Part shown: positions 34,898-43,621 of the stretch, one piece after another | Numbering within the stretch: the stretch's first letter is position 1 | Layout of the letters: the number at the start of each line of letters is the position of its first letter | From: Acetobacter cerevisiae | GTDB lineage: Bacteria; Pseudomonadota; Alphaproteobacteria; Acetobacterales; Acetobacteraceae | Assembly (NCBI RefSeq): GCF_001580535.1 | Contig: NZ_LHZA01000157.1 | Span: 214,410-278,409 of the forward strand | Direction: 5' to 3' | Length of the DNA stretch: 64,000 nt | Made by a program: the position numbers and the translations under genes | The notes under the pieces: generated by a model | Database searches by the model: none | Told to the model about the DNA's origin: nothing | The model's input: the letters and a program-made list of their open reading frames with translations, nothing else

Positions 34898-36153
34898 GCG
34901 GGCGGCAGCAGAAGCACGCGGTTCAGGCGTTCCAGCGTATGAAAGGTTTCCTGCCAGACTGTGCGGAATTTGTTTTCCGGCACACCGCGTGCTGCGAGAA
35001 TGGCGGCCAGATCGCCCACGGTGCGCTCCCCATCAATAAGCGGCAGAAGGCCACGCGCCTGCGGCGGCAAAGGAATGGGCACAACCAGCGTCCCGAATGC
35101 GAACGGCAGCGTGTGGTCCGGTCGCATCTGTTTAGCCAGCTCAATGCCTGGAATTTCCCGCATGATCGGCACCGCATCAAATGAGGATGCATCGGCTCGC
35201 GTGACGCTCGTGCCTTTGCGCACAACATACGCCACATGGGTTGCCATGTTCCCTGTCAGAGATTCCGCAACCATGGCCTGCTCCCGTGCGGGGAGCTGCG
35301 CAATGCGTGCCCGCACCTTCGGGTCCGGCAGAAACAGAGCCGGATCATAGCGCGCTGGTTCCATCAGGCAGGAAGCTTCGAGCCCGGCCCCGTCAAGCAG
35401 ATCCAGAAAGGCGCCGACCGTGTAAGCGCGATCTCTGGGGTTGAGGAGCAGGTCATAGAGGCCAGCATCCCCACCGCTCAGATGGTCTCCAAAATTTCCA
35501 TTTTGTCGCAGCCATGCCGTGGCCGGCAGGTGACGCATCACGCGCTTGGCCATATCCAGCCGGGTGGCTGGTTTTTCATCAAAAGGAGCAAGCTCTTCCA
35601 GAGCATCCTGCAACATATAAACGCCGGTGCGGCCATATGGGGCATAGACCATTAGCCCCATGCCGCCACCGGGCGCGAGGGCGGCTTCCAGTCCGGCAAG
35701 GGCTGCATCTGGATCAGGTAAATGATGCAGAACACCGCAGCAATCGATGTAATCGAACAGCCCGAGATCAAGCGTATTCAATGCGGTCAGAGAGCCTTCC
35801 ACAAAGCGGATATTGTTCAGGTCGCGCACTTGGGCGCGGGCTTGCGCAATGGACAGAGCGTGGCGGGAACGATCGACGCAGACGACTTCTCCCGGCCTGC
35901 CTGCCCGCGCCATCTGGGTGGCCAGCATAATGGCCCCGTCCCCTGTGCCGCATCCGGCAATCAGGGCGCGGAGTGGCTGGCTGCGGGGGCGTTGCGCCCC
36001 GAACACCCAGTAATCAATTTCGCGCAGATGGCTCGGGCTGCCAATCAGCAGCCGTTTGGCCTCATCCTGGGGATTTCGCTCGGGGTAAGGATACGCTTCA
36101 TACTGCGCCGCCAGTTCAGTATCCCGCGTGTCGGTGCTGGTGTGGTCTGTCAT
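34894..36153 (-). CDS. SAM-dependent class I methyltransferase with C-terminal extension
   Basis: 419 residues. The N-terminal half (about 15-215) is a class I methyltransferase: ALIAGCGTGDGAIMLAT (motif I), VVCVDRSRHALSIAQARA, and FDYIDCCGVLHHLPDPDAAL. The N-terminal QYEAYPYPERNP is typical of a proteobacterial family with unknown substrate. The C-terminal half (about 330-419) has a PqqD/B12-lid-like segment (LLPLIDGERTVGDLAAIL) that may bind a partner. It is followed by ydcF by ATGA overlap and lies 14 bases downstream of the OpuAC-like gene. The target is not known. Confidence 0.85.
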   Translation of the reverse strand: MTDHTSTDTRDTELAAQYEAYPYPERNPQDEAKRLLIGSPSHLREIDYWVFGAQRPRSQPLRALIAGCGTGDGAIMLATQMARAGRPGEVVCVDRSRHALSIAQARAQVRDLNNIRFVEGSLTALNTLDLGLFDYIDCCGVLHHLPDPDAALAGLEAALAPGGGMGLMVYAPYGRTGVYMLQDALEELAPFDEKPATRLDMAKRVMRHLPATAWLRQNGNFGDHLSGGDAGLYDLLLNPRDRAYTVGAFLDLLDGAGLEASCLMEPARYDPALFLPDPKVRARIAQLPAREQAMVAESLTGNMATHVAYVVRKGTSVTRADASSFDAVPIMREIPGIELAKQMRPDHTLPFAFGTLVVPIPLPPQARGLLPLIDGERTVGDLAAILAARGVPENKFRTVWQETFHTLERLNRVLLLPPA

Positions 36154-36167
36154 GCGCAGTCTCCCCT

Positions 36168-36914
36168 TTAGCGCGGCAACAGTTTACCTCGCTGCCAGGA
36201 CTCGGCAGCTTCATCCGCTGTCAGGCCTTCTGTGCGCATGGCGAAATCCATGGCACTGATCACTTTCACACTCAGCATCAGTTCATCCAGTTCATCCTGC
36301 AAATCCTGATCCATGTCGTCAGCAAGACCGGGACGCATCAGCATGCGGGCTTCCTGCTCTTTTCCCATGCTGCCCTTAGGGTCGGACAGGATGCGGAAGC
36401 CGCCCTGATGAAACAGGAAGCAAGGCTGGATGAGCGGCATGAGGATGCACTCTTTACTGTTCAATGCTGCCGTAATGGAGGCCAGAGCTTCCTCATCTGG
36501 AAGGACGTTAAGGGTAAATCCTGCGTCTGCCAGCGCGTAATCTGCAAGCATCTGCTCAACATGCTTTTGGAGAGATGCCGGGGTGATGATGGTGCGGGAA
36601 AGTTCTGGCCCGCCCTGCGCGACGTCGCTCAGAGAGACAACAGGCCCCTCCTCGCGCGAGATGCAGCAGCATGCGCTGGGCTGGAACAGCTTTCCAAGGG
36701 GGGTGACGCCCGGTGCCAGCAGGTCAGATTCTTCCGGCAACCATGCTGAAACGTAAAGATCGACTTCACCATTTTTGAGCATGTCTGCCAGAGCAGCTTT
36801 CGGGCCGATGACAATCTCCGGCTCCACATCATTCGCTTCCAGAACCCGGATGATAGCCGCCGCTGTCGCCTCATGAACTGTTGAGTCTGGGTGGGCGAGA
36901 GTTATCGTCGTCAT
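36168..36914 (-). CDS. Soluble OpuAC-like (glycine betaine/choline-type) substrate-binding domain protein
   Basis: 248 residues of the OpuAC periplasmic-binding fold: ITLAHPDSTVHEATAAAIIR at the start, GEVDLYVSAWLPEESDLL around residue 50, and VISAMDFAMRTEGLTADEAAESW at the end. It lacks any signal peptide: the ATG opens straight onto the first beta strand. No permease or ATPase gene is near. So it is probably cytoplasmic, or secreted by an unknown route. The betaine-binding Trp box is incomplete. It is cotranscribed with the methyltransferase gene 14 bases downstream. Confidence 0.72.
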   Translation of the reverse strand: MTTITLAHPDSTVHEATAAAIIRVLEANDVEPEIVIGPKAALADMLKNGEVDLYVSAWLPEESDLLAPGVTPLGKLFQPSACCCISREEGPVVSLSDVAQGGPELSRTIITPASLQKHVEQMLADYALADAGFTLNVLPDEEALASITAALNSKECILMPLIQPCFLFHQGGFRILSDPKGSMGKEQEARMLMRPGLADDMDQDLQDELDELMLSVKVISAMDFAMRTEGLTADEAAESWQRGKLLPR

Positions 36915-37062
36915 ATCATCTTCCTTAAGGTCAGGCTTGCAGGTCTTGCTGAGACCTTGCAGCAGGAGAAGAGCGGATGTGCAATCCCTGAAATCGCTTT
37001 ACTGCTCTTCTTGTGGCACGCAGCGCCACCCTGATGCCATGTTGCGACAAGGAGAGACGCCA

Positions 37063-37098
37063 ATAAAAAACACCCTGATGCGGGCGCATCAGAGTGTT
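37063..37098 (-). terminator. Intrinsic terminator after the 124-residue hypothetical
   Basis: On the minus strand a stem of 12 pairs and one mismatch (AACACTCTGATGC / GCATCAGGGTGTT, loop GCCC) is followed directly by a run of T residues (TTTTATTGG). It lies 57 bases past the stop of the gene at 37155-37529. Confidence 0.8.
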
Positions 37099-37154
37099 AC
37101 AGAAAAAGACCGTGTTTGAGGAGAAAGCGCGGCGGTATGGGGCCACTTTTTATG

Positions 37155-37529
37155 TCATGCCGCCACAATTTTCTCCGGGCGGGGCAGTACCGGGCGCACC
37201 ATGTGCAGGGCGTCCGCAAAAGAGCGGAACTGGCCCAGAACGTTTTCCCGAATAGCGTCCATCACCACCCAGCTGTTCCCGCGGGAGTAGATTTTGTAGG
37301 CAGGGTCTGCAGTTTCCCGCACCCAGATCAGAACGTAGCCAGAAGATACGCCAGCCTGCCGCTGCTCGACGGAAAAGATGTCGGCATCACAGACGCCCAT
37401 CGGGTGTCCGGCATGAACCCAGCGGGACAGGTATTCCCGGTGGCCCGACAAGATTTCCATCTGGAACGGGATAACATTGCTGACAGATGAGGCATCATTC
37501 TTACGCGGCATCAGAATTTCCATTTCCAT
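37155..37529 (-). CDS. Conserved-looking hypothetical protein
   Basis: 124 residues, no signal peptide or membrane helix, not recognised. The composition is that of a folded soluble protein (RWVHAGHPMGVCDADIF, YVLIWVRETADPAYKIYSRG). Two starts are possible: ATG 37529 or ATG 37511 (MPRKNDASS). It has its own terminator and a long AT-rich region upstream, so it is probably a single-gene unit. I cannot assign a function. Confidence 0.6.
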   Translation of the reverse strand: MEMEILMPRKNDASSVSNVIPFQMEILSGHREYLSRWVHAGHPMGVCDADIFSVEQRQAGVSSGYVLIWVRETADPAYKIYSRGNSWVVMDAIRENVLGQFRSFADALHMVRPVLPRPEKIVAA

Positions 37530-37652
37530 CGAACACCAGAGGGTCTTTCTGTGTTCAAATGTAAAAGGACGGTTTCCTTAACGCCAAGCTAAAACGTGGA
37601 TCTGCGCCTCAGAATGAGGCAGAAACTTCATAAAGTTGCGCAAAAACCACAA

Positions 37653-37706
37653 AAAAAGAACAATTACAGAAAATTAATGCCTATTTTTTAAGCAATTGTT
37701 CTTTTT
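37653..37706 (-). terminator. Long AT-rich hairpin downstream of the LpxR-like gene
   Basis: AAAAAGAACAATT and AATTGTTCTTTTT, 13 perfect pairs, enclose a 28-base AT-rich loop; on the minus strand the distal arm runs into TTTTTTTGTGG. It begins 14 bases after the gene's stop codon. Confidence 0.6.
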
Positions 37707-37719
37707 GTGATCACTCTCC

Positions 37720-38778
37720 TTAGAATTTCGCTGAAACCATGAGCGACCCGTAGTTGAAGAGGCCTGATTTTGCGCCATCAAACTGCTGAGTCTGCCAGAC
37801 CTGGCTGTAGGACACGCGGAGGCCATAGAACATGACCGCAAGGCCTGCGTGAATTTCGCCCACATCCCATTTCTTGTTCACGTGCAGGGAATTGCCGCGC
37901 ATGGTGTTGCCTTCGAGGGACGCATCATACGCCACGGCCTCACCAGTCACCCCGCCAAAGAAGTACCAGGCAACGGGGCGTGTCGCCTTATAGGCATCTG
38001 TACCATCGGTGCCGGCGGCCTGAATGGTCGGCACACCAAAGTCACTATCAAGCCCCTGCCCGAAGCGGATCATGTCGCTGATTTTGCCGTAGATCTGGTA
38101 ATCACCAATCGCGGCGGCAGCTGAGGGCAGCGTATCAAACTGGACCGGGCCAAGGTTGACCAGCGGCAGACGCCAGGTCCGCCCACCCTGCACCTGAAAA
38201 ATAGGCTGGTTTTGGAGCTGATGCTTCCAGCCCTGATTTTTGGTGTCCCCAATGGCGCCATGGAAGCCATTCTGAAGCTGACGCCCCAGGCCAGCTGGCC
38301 CCATCACACCGCCCTGAATGCCAAACACGCTGCGTGTCGTGTCTGTATCATTAATCAGGTTGATGGTGCCCAGCAGAAGGCTGGAATACGGACGGTCCCG
38401 CAGAAGGCTTGATTGCTGCTGCCCGGGGGCCCACGGGCTGCCGGACTGCGTATCACGCGGGGTGAAGATCATCTGTTGCAGGCCCATGCTGATGCGCTGC
38501 ACCCCATTGCCCCAGATTGCCTTGTTGATGGCGGCAATGGGTGTGGGGAGCGTATCGGTGCCAGACGTCCAGTTCAGCCGCAGGCCACTGGTATAGTACT
38601 GGTCAGACGTGCCTTTCAGGGTGGAAACGGCGTCGTTTTCTCCCTGCAGAGTCCAAGTGCCCTGCTTGTCCTGCAAGGGCGTTGCATGCGCAGAGCGAGA
38701 AGCAAGAGCGCTACCAGCCAGCATAAGGGTTGCGGCAGCAATATACCTCACGTGGGGTAATTTCATGACGGCGGACAT
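37720..38778 (-). CDS. LpxR-like lipid A 3'-O-deacylase (DUF2219), outer membrane
   Basis: 352 residues from the ATG at 38778, with a signal peptide ending SAHA. It matches the LpxR barrel: GENDAVSTLKGTSDQYYTSGL near the mature N-terminus (Asn and Asp of the active site), FHGAIGDTKNQGWKHQLQNQP (active-site His) and a C-terminal Phe typical of outer-membrane proteins. Characterised LpxR enzymes remove the 3'-acyloxyacyl group of lipid A; activity here is inferred from the conserved residues. The gene is monocistronic. The upstream ATG at 38844 is less likely. Confidence 0.85.
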   Translation of the reverse strand: MSAVMKLPHVRYIAAATLMLAGSALASRSAHATPLQDKQGTWTLQGENDAVSTLKGTSDQYYTSGLRLNWTSGTDTLPTPIAAINKAIWGNGVQRISMGLQQMIFTPRDTQSGSPWAPGQQQSSLLRDRPYSSLLLGTINLINDTDTTRSVFGIQGGVMGPAGLGRQLQNGFHGAIGDTKNQGWKHQLQNQPIFQVQGGRTWRLPLVNLGPVQFDTLPSAAAAIGDYQIYGKISDMIRFGQGLDSDFGVPTIQAAGTDGTDAYKATRPVAWYFFGGVTGEAVAYDASLEGNTMRGNSLHVNKKWDVGEIHAGLAVMFYGLRVSYSQVWQTQQFDGAKSGLFNYGSLMVSAKF

Positions 38779-39086
38779 AGCTTTCCTCTCGTTCTGCCAA
38801 TGCAGAGTCAGTTTTATTTTCTTTAGTTGATTACGCTGCAACAAGAAACCCTGATTCCCAGCTATCCGCTTTGCAGGATGTTCAGTCAGCCTCTATTTAC
38901 GCTTTGATTGTCACAAAAATGTTATAGCTTGGAAAAGAGATGAAACCCGGCCCGATTTCATGCTTTTCTATAGCGACGCCACACCCGGTATGGTAAGCCA
39001 TGATTGGGTGTGGTTGCAGACCACTCTGCCCATTTTTCAATATCTGGAGAAGCAAATGCCTTCTCCATGCTCCAGGATCAAGACCG
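38779..39086. promoter_or_regulatory. Divergent region between LpxR-like and cold-shock genes
   Basis: 308 bases without a gene. The left end holds the ribosome site of the LpxR-like gene. The right end would be the long 5' leader of the cold-shock gene, where a short ATGAAA/TTTCAT stem (38940-38960) is visible; such leaders often control cold induction. No convincing promoter boxes were found. Confidence 0.4.
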
Positions 39087-39791
39087 TTGAGAAGTAACAG
39101 GACCGACCGCAGCTCTCGTTCTCCGCGCCGCGGCGGATTTGACGATGATTTTATGTCAACGCCTTCCTATGGCGAACGCCCCGCTTTTGGCGGTGGTGAC
39201 CGTGGCGGATACGCTCCGCGCAGACCCGCAGGAGGTGGCGGCCCGCAGGTTATCGCTTCCGGTCCGGAAATCGGAGCGACTGTTAAATGGTTCAACAGCG
39301 AAAAAGGCTTCGGCTTTGTTGAACTGTCTGATGGTTCCGGCGATGTCTTCCTGCATGCCAATGCCCTGTCCCAGGCTGGTCACGACGGCGTAAGCCCCGG
39401 TGCCACTCTGTCCGTGCGCATCGGTCAGGGTCCGAAGGGCCGTCAGGTTGCAGAAGTCATTTCCGTTGACGAAAGCACAGCTCAGCCGGAACGCCCGCGT
39501 GCTCCCGGTGGCTTTGGTGGTGCACCGCGCGCTGGTGGTTTTGGTGGTCGCGCTCCGCGTCCGGCCGCGGATCTTTCCTCTGCTGAAGAAGTGCGCGGTA
39601 CCGTAAAATGGTACAATGCGACCAAAGGCTTCGGCTTCATCACGCCTGATGGCGGCGGCAAGGACATCTTTGTTCACGCCTCTGCTCTGGAGCGCTCTGG
39701 TCTGGCTAGCCTCAACGAAGGTCAGGTCACGAATGTAAAGGTTGTTCAGGGTCAGAAAGGCCCGGAAGCCGCTGCAATCGACGCAGACTAA
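39087..39791 (+). CDS. Protein with two cold-shock domains
   Basis: About 235 residues with two CSDs. The first (about residues 60-125) reads [21 protein letters not shown] and [10 protein letters not shown], the second (about 170-235) [21 protein letters not shown] and [12 protein letters not shown]; each has RNP1 (KGFGF) and RNP2 (VFLHA/IFVHA). Between and before them are Gly/Arg-rich linkers ([18 protein letters not shown]) like RGG RNA-binding tracts. The TTG at 39087 was chosen because an AGGA lies 10 bases upstream and the [10 protein letters not shown] stretch is in frame; ATG 39153 is an alternative. It binds single-stranded nucleic acid by family. Confidence 0.85.
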   Translation: MRSNRTDRSSRSPRRGGFDDDFMSTPSYGERPAFGGGDRGGYAPRRPAGGGGPQVIASGPEIGATVKWFNSEKGFGFVELSDGSGDVFLHANALSQAGHDGVSPGATLSVRIGQGPKGRQVAEVISVDESTAQPERPRAPGGFGGAPRAGGFGGRAPRPAADLSSAEEVRGTVKWYNATKGFGFITPDGGGKDIFVHASALERSGLASLNEGQVTNVKVVQGQKGPEAAAIDAD

Positions 39792-39792
39792 G

Positions 39793-39846
39793 TTTTATAC
39801 AAACCGTATAAAACGAGAAAACCCCGCCTTGTGCGGGGTTTTTTTA
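39793..39846. terminator. Bidirectional terminator between cold-shock gene and smpB
   Basis: A first inverted repeat TTTTATAC/GTATAAAA (39793-39813) is followed by a GC stem AAACCCCGC/GCGGGGTTT (39819-39841) and T-runs on both strands (TTTTT on plus, TTTTCTCGTTTT on minus). It closes both convergent genes. Confidence 0.88.
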
Positions 39847-39902
39847 TGCCTGCCTCTTGGGTAGGTGGAGCTTGCTGCTTCCCAAGGAGAGAGGCGCGGG
39901 GC

Positions 39903-40400
39903 TTAGTAGTCTCCGCGCCCTTTGTTGCGTAGCAGTCTGGCCTTGTCTCTCTGCCAGTCCCGATCCGCAATCGCATGGCGCTTGTCCACGCTCTTTTTGC
40001 CTTCACCCAAGCCGAGTGTCACTTTCGCACAGCCACGAGCGTTGAAGTGAATGTCCAGCGGAACCAGCGTCGCCCCTTCCCGCGCAACAGCACCAAGAAA
40101 TTTCTCAATCTGCTTGCGGTGCAGGAGCAGCTTGCGCGGTGCGCGTGTATCGAAGCGAGACAGAACGCCCCCTTGATATTCCGGGATATAGCTATTGAGC
40201 AGCCATAACTCCCCATCGCGTTCCGCAGCAAAGGCTTCAGCAATCGTCGCCCGGCCCATACGCAGGCTTTTGACCTCAGCCCCTTTCAGGACCAGACCTG
40301 CCTCAATGGTTTCCGTAATGGTGTAGTTGAAGCGCGCCTTGCGGTTTTGTGCGGCAATACCATGAGAAATCATGGTCGCCTTTGCTGGTTTCTTTGCCAT
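39903..40400 (-). CDS. smpB: SsrA-binding protein SmpB
   Basis: Binds tmRNA and guides it to stalled ribosomes. 165 residues. AQNRKARFNYTITETIEAGLVL opens it, and GTEVKSLR is seen as GAEVKSLRMGRATIAEAF, followed by SYIPEY and the basic C-terminal tail DKRHAIADRDWQRDKARLL. dapA lies 3 bases upstream on the same strand. No ssrA gene was seen in the window. Confidence 0.95.
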   Translation of the reverse strand: MAKKPAKATMISHGIAAQNRKARFNYTITETIEAGLVLKGAEVKSLRMGRATIAEAFAAERDGELWLLNSYIPEYQGGVLSRFDTRAPRKLLLHRKQIEKFLGAVAREGATLVPLDIHFNARGCAKVTLGLGEGKKSVDKRHAIADRDWQRDKARLLRNKGRGDY

Positions 40401-40403
40401 GGC

Positions 40404-41294
40404 TTAGTTCAGCAGCCCGACATCAATCAGCGCCGCTTTGACCAGTCGGCGTGAAGGTTCGGTGAGCGGTGCCAGCGGCAGGCGGCAGGTTTCTCCGGCC
40501 AGACCCAGAAGGCTGGCTGCATATTTAACCGGTGCCGGATTGCTTTCACAGAACAGAGCGTCATGCAGCGGCAGGAGCTTATCTTGTGTGGCGATGGCGT
40601 CTGCTACGCGACCTGCCTGCCAGTCGGCCTGAACACGAGCGCAGAGAGCTGGAGCGACGTTGGAGGTTACGCTGATGCAGCCGTCACCCCCTGCTGCGAG
40701 GAAGGAGACGGCCGTCCCATCTTCACCAGAAAGCTGATTGAAAGGCTTGCTGATGGCGCGGCGCACCTGCAGTGGGCGCAGCAGATTGGCCGTGGCATCT
40801 TTCACACCAATAATATTGGTATGGCGTGCCAGTCGGGCCATCGTTTCCACGCTGATATCAATCACCGAGCGGCCCGGAATGTTATACAGCACGACCGGAA
40901 TGGAAATTGCGTCCGCAACGGCCATGAAGTGCCGATAAAGGCCTTCCTGTGTCGGCTTGTTATAGTACGGCGTGACGACCAGCACCGCAGAAGCCCCGGC
41001 TTTTTCAGCGTGACGCGCCAGATCAACCGCCTCACTCGTGCTGTTGGAGCCTGCGCCTGCAATCACGGGCGCGCGGCCAGCAGAAACCTTGATGGCGCGT
41101 TCGATAACTTCGTGATGCTCCTGATGCGACAGGGTCGGGCTTTCCCCCGTGGTCCCCATGGCGCAGAGGGCGGATGTGCCTTCTTCAATCTGCCAGTTCA
41201 CCAGATGTTCAAAGGACGTGAAATCCAGACTGCCATCCCGGTTCATCGGGGTGATCAGAGCGGTAATGGAGCCTGTAAAGCGTGTGTCTGACAT
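40404..41294 (-). CDS. dapA: 4-hydroxy-tetrahydrodipicolinate synthase DapA
   Basis: Condenses pyruvate with aspartate semialdehyde, first step of the lysine/diaminopimelate branch. GTTGESPTLSHQEH and YNIPGRSVIDIS are conserved, with the Schiff-base Lys in IIGVKDATANLLR. 296 residues. Cotranscribed with smpB (3-base gap) and placed 10 bases after pheA. Confidence 0.95.
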   Translation of the reverse strand: MSDTRFTGSITALITPMNRDGSLDFTSFEHLVNWQIEEGTSALCAMGTTGESPTLSHQEHHEVIERAIKVSAGRAPVIAGAGSNSTSEAVDLARHAEKAGASAVLVVTPYYNKPTQEGLYRHFMAVADAISIPVVLYNIPGRSVIDISVETMARLARHTNIIGVKDATANLLRPLQVRRAISKPFNQLSGEDGTAVSFLAAGGDGCISVTSNVAPALCARVQADWQAGRVADAIATQDKLLPLHDALFCESNPAPVKYAASLLGLAGETCRLPLAPLTEPSRRLVKAALIDVGLLN

Positions 41295-41304
41295 GAGCTG
41301 TCGT

Positions 41305-42213
41305 CTATCCCGAAATGGCGTCTGCGTGCCCTGAAGTCTGGTCTTCAGAGGGAGCGCCGGTCATGTGCCGCCGGAAAGGCGACTGCGTGTATACGCCCAG
41401 AATTTCGGCGTTCTCGGCAAAAAATTCAAGTTCTGACAAAGCTTTGCCCAGCCGGTCTTCTTCCGGATGGCCTTCTACGTCCATCAGGAAGCGTGTTGCG
41501 GCAAAGCTTCCGCCTGTCATGTAGCTTTCCAGCCGCGTCATGTTCAGGCCGTTGGTGGCAAAACCTCCCAGCACCTTATAGAGCGCACCGGGAATATTTT
41601 TGACGTTAAAAATCAACGTCGTCATCACATGCGGGGTGCCGCAGGCGGGGCGCTCCGCCGTGCGGGAGGCGATGTAGAAGCGCGTGGTGTTGTGCTTCGC
41701 ATCTTCCACGTTTTTGAGCAGAATTTCCAGACCGTTCAGCTCTGCTGCCAGTTCGGAGGCGACTGCGGCTTCCTCTTTTTTGCCCCACAGTGCTACCAGC
41801 TCTGCCGCACCTGCCGTATCAAACTCCGTAACCGGCGTCAGGCCACGCTCACGCAACAGATTGCAGATCTGCCCCATGGCGACGGGATGCGTATGGACGC
41901 GCTTGATATCTTCCAGTCTGGCACCGGGAACGCCCAGCAGGCAGTGTTCAATGCGCTGAAAATGTTCCCCGACAATATGCAGGCCCGAGGCCGGCAGCAG
42001 TGTGTGAATATCCGGCACGCGCCCTGCCAGACTATTCTCACAGGCCAGCATGGCCAGATCCGCGCGGCCGGTATGAACAGCCTCTATGGCCCCGGCAAAA
42101 GTCTTGCAGGGTAGCGTGCGCCAGCCGGGTTTAACTGTGCGACATGCGAGGTCGGAATAGGCGCCCAGGGCCCCCTGAAAGGCGATGATCTTATCAGTCA
42201 TTGCGTGTGTCAT
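41305..42213 (-). CDS. pheA: Prephenate dehydratase PheA
   Basis: Turns prephenate into phenylpyruvate. The N-terminal catalytic domain opens AFQGALGAYSDLACRTV and has DLAMLACENSLAGRVPDIHTLL; TRFYIASR is near the domain end. An ACT regulatory domain (about residues 195-275; VKNIPGALYKVLGGFATNGLN and LESYMTGG) binds phenylalanine in relatives. 302 residues, without a chorismate mutase domain. The start at 42213 overlaps the kdsB stop as ATGA. Confidence 0.94.
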   Translation of the reverse strand: MTHAMTDKIIAFQGALGAYSDLACRTVKPGWRTLPCKTFAGAIEAVHTGRADLAMLACENSLAGRVPDIHTLLPASGLHIVGEHFQRIEHCLLGVPGARLEDIKRVHTHPVAMGQICNLLRERGLTPVTEFDTAGAAELVALWGKKEEAAVASELAAELNGLEILLKNVEDAKHNTTRFYIASRTAERPACGTPHVMTTLIFNVKNIPGALYKVLGGFATNGLNMTRLESYMTGGSFAATRFLMDVEGHPEEDRLGKALSELEFFAENAEILGVYTQSPFRRHMTGAPSEDQTSGHADAISG

Positions 42214-42944
42214 GCCTTGAAATGCTGCCGGGCCCGTTCCAGGTCCGCCGGGGTATCCACACCAAAGGGGGCTGCGTCAATGCGTGCACAGCCAATGCGC
42301 ATCCCGGCTTCCAGAGCGCGAAGCTGCTCCAGTTTCTCGCGGCGTTCAAGGCCCGATTCCGGCAAGGATACAAAACGTTTCAGCGCTTCCCGTCGCCAGC
42401 CGTAAACACCGACATGGTGCCACAGCACCCCCTCGCCCCACGGAATCGGGGTGCGGGAGAAATACAGGGCCGGAGCGCAGGGTGTATCTGCGTCAAAATG
42501 GCAGGCAACCTTAACTACGGACGCAGCCAGTTTTTCGTCTTCCGAGAGGACCGGAGCTACCAGCGTGCCAATATCGAAGGCCGGGTTAGGCATCACGCGC
42601 ATTACGGCACGGAGATCATCCGGGGAAAACGTCGGCAGATCTCCCTGCAAATTGATAATCACATCGTGCTCGCCCTCAGGGTCAAGCTCTTGTGCTGCCT
42701 GCCAGACTCTATCTGAGCCCGATGGAAGGTCCGGGTCTGTCAGCACGGCGCGACCGCCAGCCTGTGTCACCACATCACAAATTTCCTGATCCGCCGCAGC
42801 AACGGCAACGGGGCCGACATCCGCAGCAATCGCGGCATCCAGAACCCGCAGAACCATAGCGCGTCCGGCAATATCGGCCAGTGGTTTGCCGGGCAGGCGT
42901 GTGGAGGCAAGCCGGGCGGGGATGATGACAAGCGGGGAGATCAT
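42210..42944 (-). CDS. kdsB: 3-deoxy-manno-octulosonate cytidylyltransferase KdsB
   Basis: Activates Kdo as CMP-Kdo for the Kdo transferase encoded at 23.8 kb. PARLASTRLPGKPLADIAG is the N-terminal nucleotide-binding motif, and VINLQGDLPTFSPDDLRAV and PWGEGVLWHHVGVYGWRRE are diagnostic. 244 residues. The pheA start overlaps its stop by four bases. Divergent from the cytochrome c gene. Confidence 0.95.
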   Translation of the reverse strand: MISPLVIIPARLASTRLPGKPLADIAGRAMVLRVLDAAIAADVGPVAVAAADQEICDVVTQAGGRAVLTDPDLPSGSDRVWQAAQELDPEGEHDVIINLQGDLPTFSPDDLRAVMRVMPNPAFDIGTLVAPVLSEDEKLAASVVKVACHFDADTPCAPALYFSRTPIPWGEGVLWHHVGVYGWRREALKRFVSLPESGLERREKLEQLRALEAGMRIGCARIDAAPFGVDTPADLERARQHFKA

Positions 42945-43093
42945 CAGCTTGCTCTGGAATACGGCACGGAATATAGCCTTGGAAACAGTGTGAAAACGCT
43001 GCCGAAACTGGCACAGCGCCCTGCATGACAGGAAGCGGCGCGCAGTCTAGAAAAGGCGTGAGCCAAACGCAACCGGAGGACCCGGCTTCTCGT

Positions 43094-43621
43094 ATGGACA
43101 GCATGTTTCTCAACCGGCTGGGCGCAGCCTTTCTGCTTTCCGGCGTGTCCGTATGGATGTGTAGCGCTGTAGGCTCAGCCGTTGTGCCTGAGGCGGCCCC
43201 CGCAAAACCTGCGTTTTCTCTCCCCGGTCTGGACAATAAACCTATTGCCCCTTTCATGGCGCATGCGGATGCTGAAAAAGGCGATGCGCTTGTCCATCAG
43301 GTCTGCACAAGTTGCCATGCTGTGAATGAGGGTGCGTCCGATGGCGTTGGGCCTAATCTTTCCGGCGTAGCAGGTCGCCGAATTGCGGGGCTTTCCAACT
43401 ATTCTTATTCTGCGGCGCTTAAAAGCCAGCATGGGCATGTCTGGTCCGATCAGGCTTTGTCGGACTGGCTCACGTCCCCTGCCCGGTTCGCACCCGGCAC
43501 ACGCATGTCTCTGGTCGGTCTGCCTGACCCGGCTCAGCGCGCGGATATTATCGCGTATCTGCACACATTGGGGGATGCCGAAGCCCCCGCTCCTTCTTCC
43601 GATCCCAAGGTGAACCCATGA
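43094..43621 (+). CDS. Class I cytochrome c with N-terminal membrane anchor
   Basis: About 175 residues. The single heme motif CTSCH is in HQVCTSCHAVNEG, the sixth-ligand Met in PGTRMSLVGLPDP. An N-terminal hydrophobic segment (about residues 8-28) exports or anchors it in the inner membrane, like CycM-type c552. The start is uncertain: ATG 43094 or 43103, while an ATG at 43025 would add a polar extension. It is electron transfer to terminal oxidases by family. Its end overlaps hisN by ATGA. Confidence 0.88.
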   Translation: MDSMFLNRLGAAFLLSGVSVWMCSAVGSAVVPEAAPAKPAFSLPGLDNKPIAPFMAHADAEKGDALVHQVCTSCHAVNEGASDGVGPNLSGVAGRRIAGLSNYSYSAALKSQHGHVWSDQALSDWLTSPARFAPGTRMSLVGLPDPAQRADIIAYLHTLGDAEAPAPSSDPKVNP

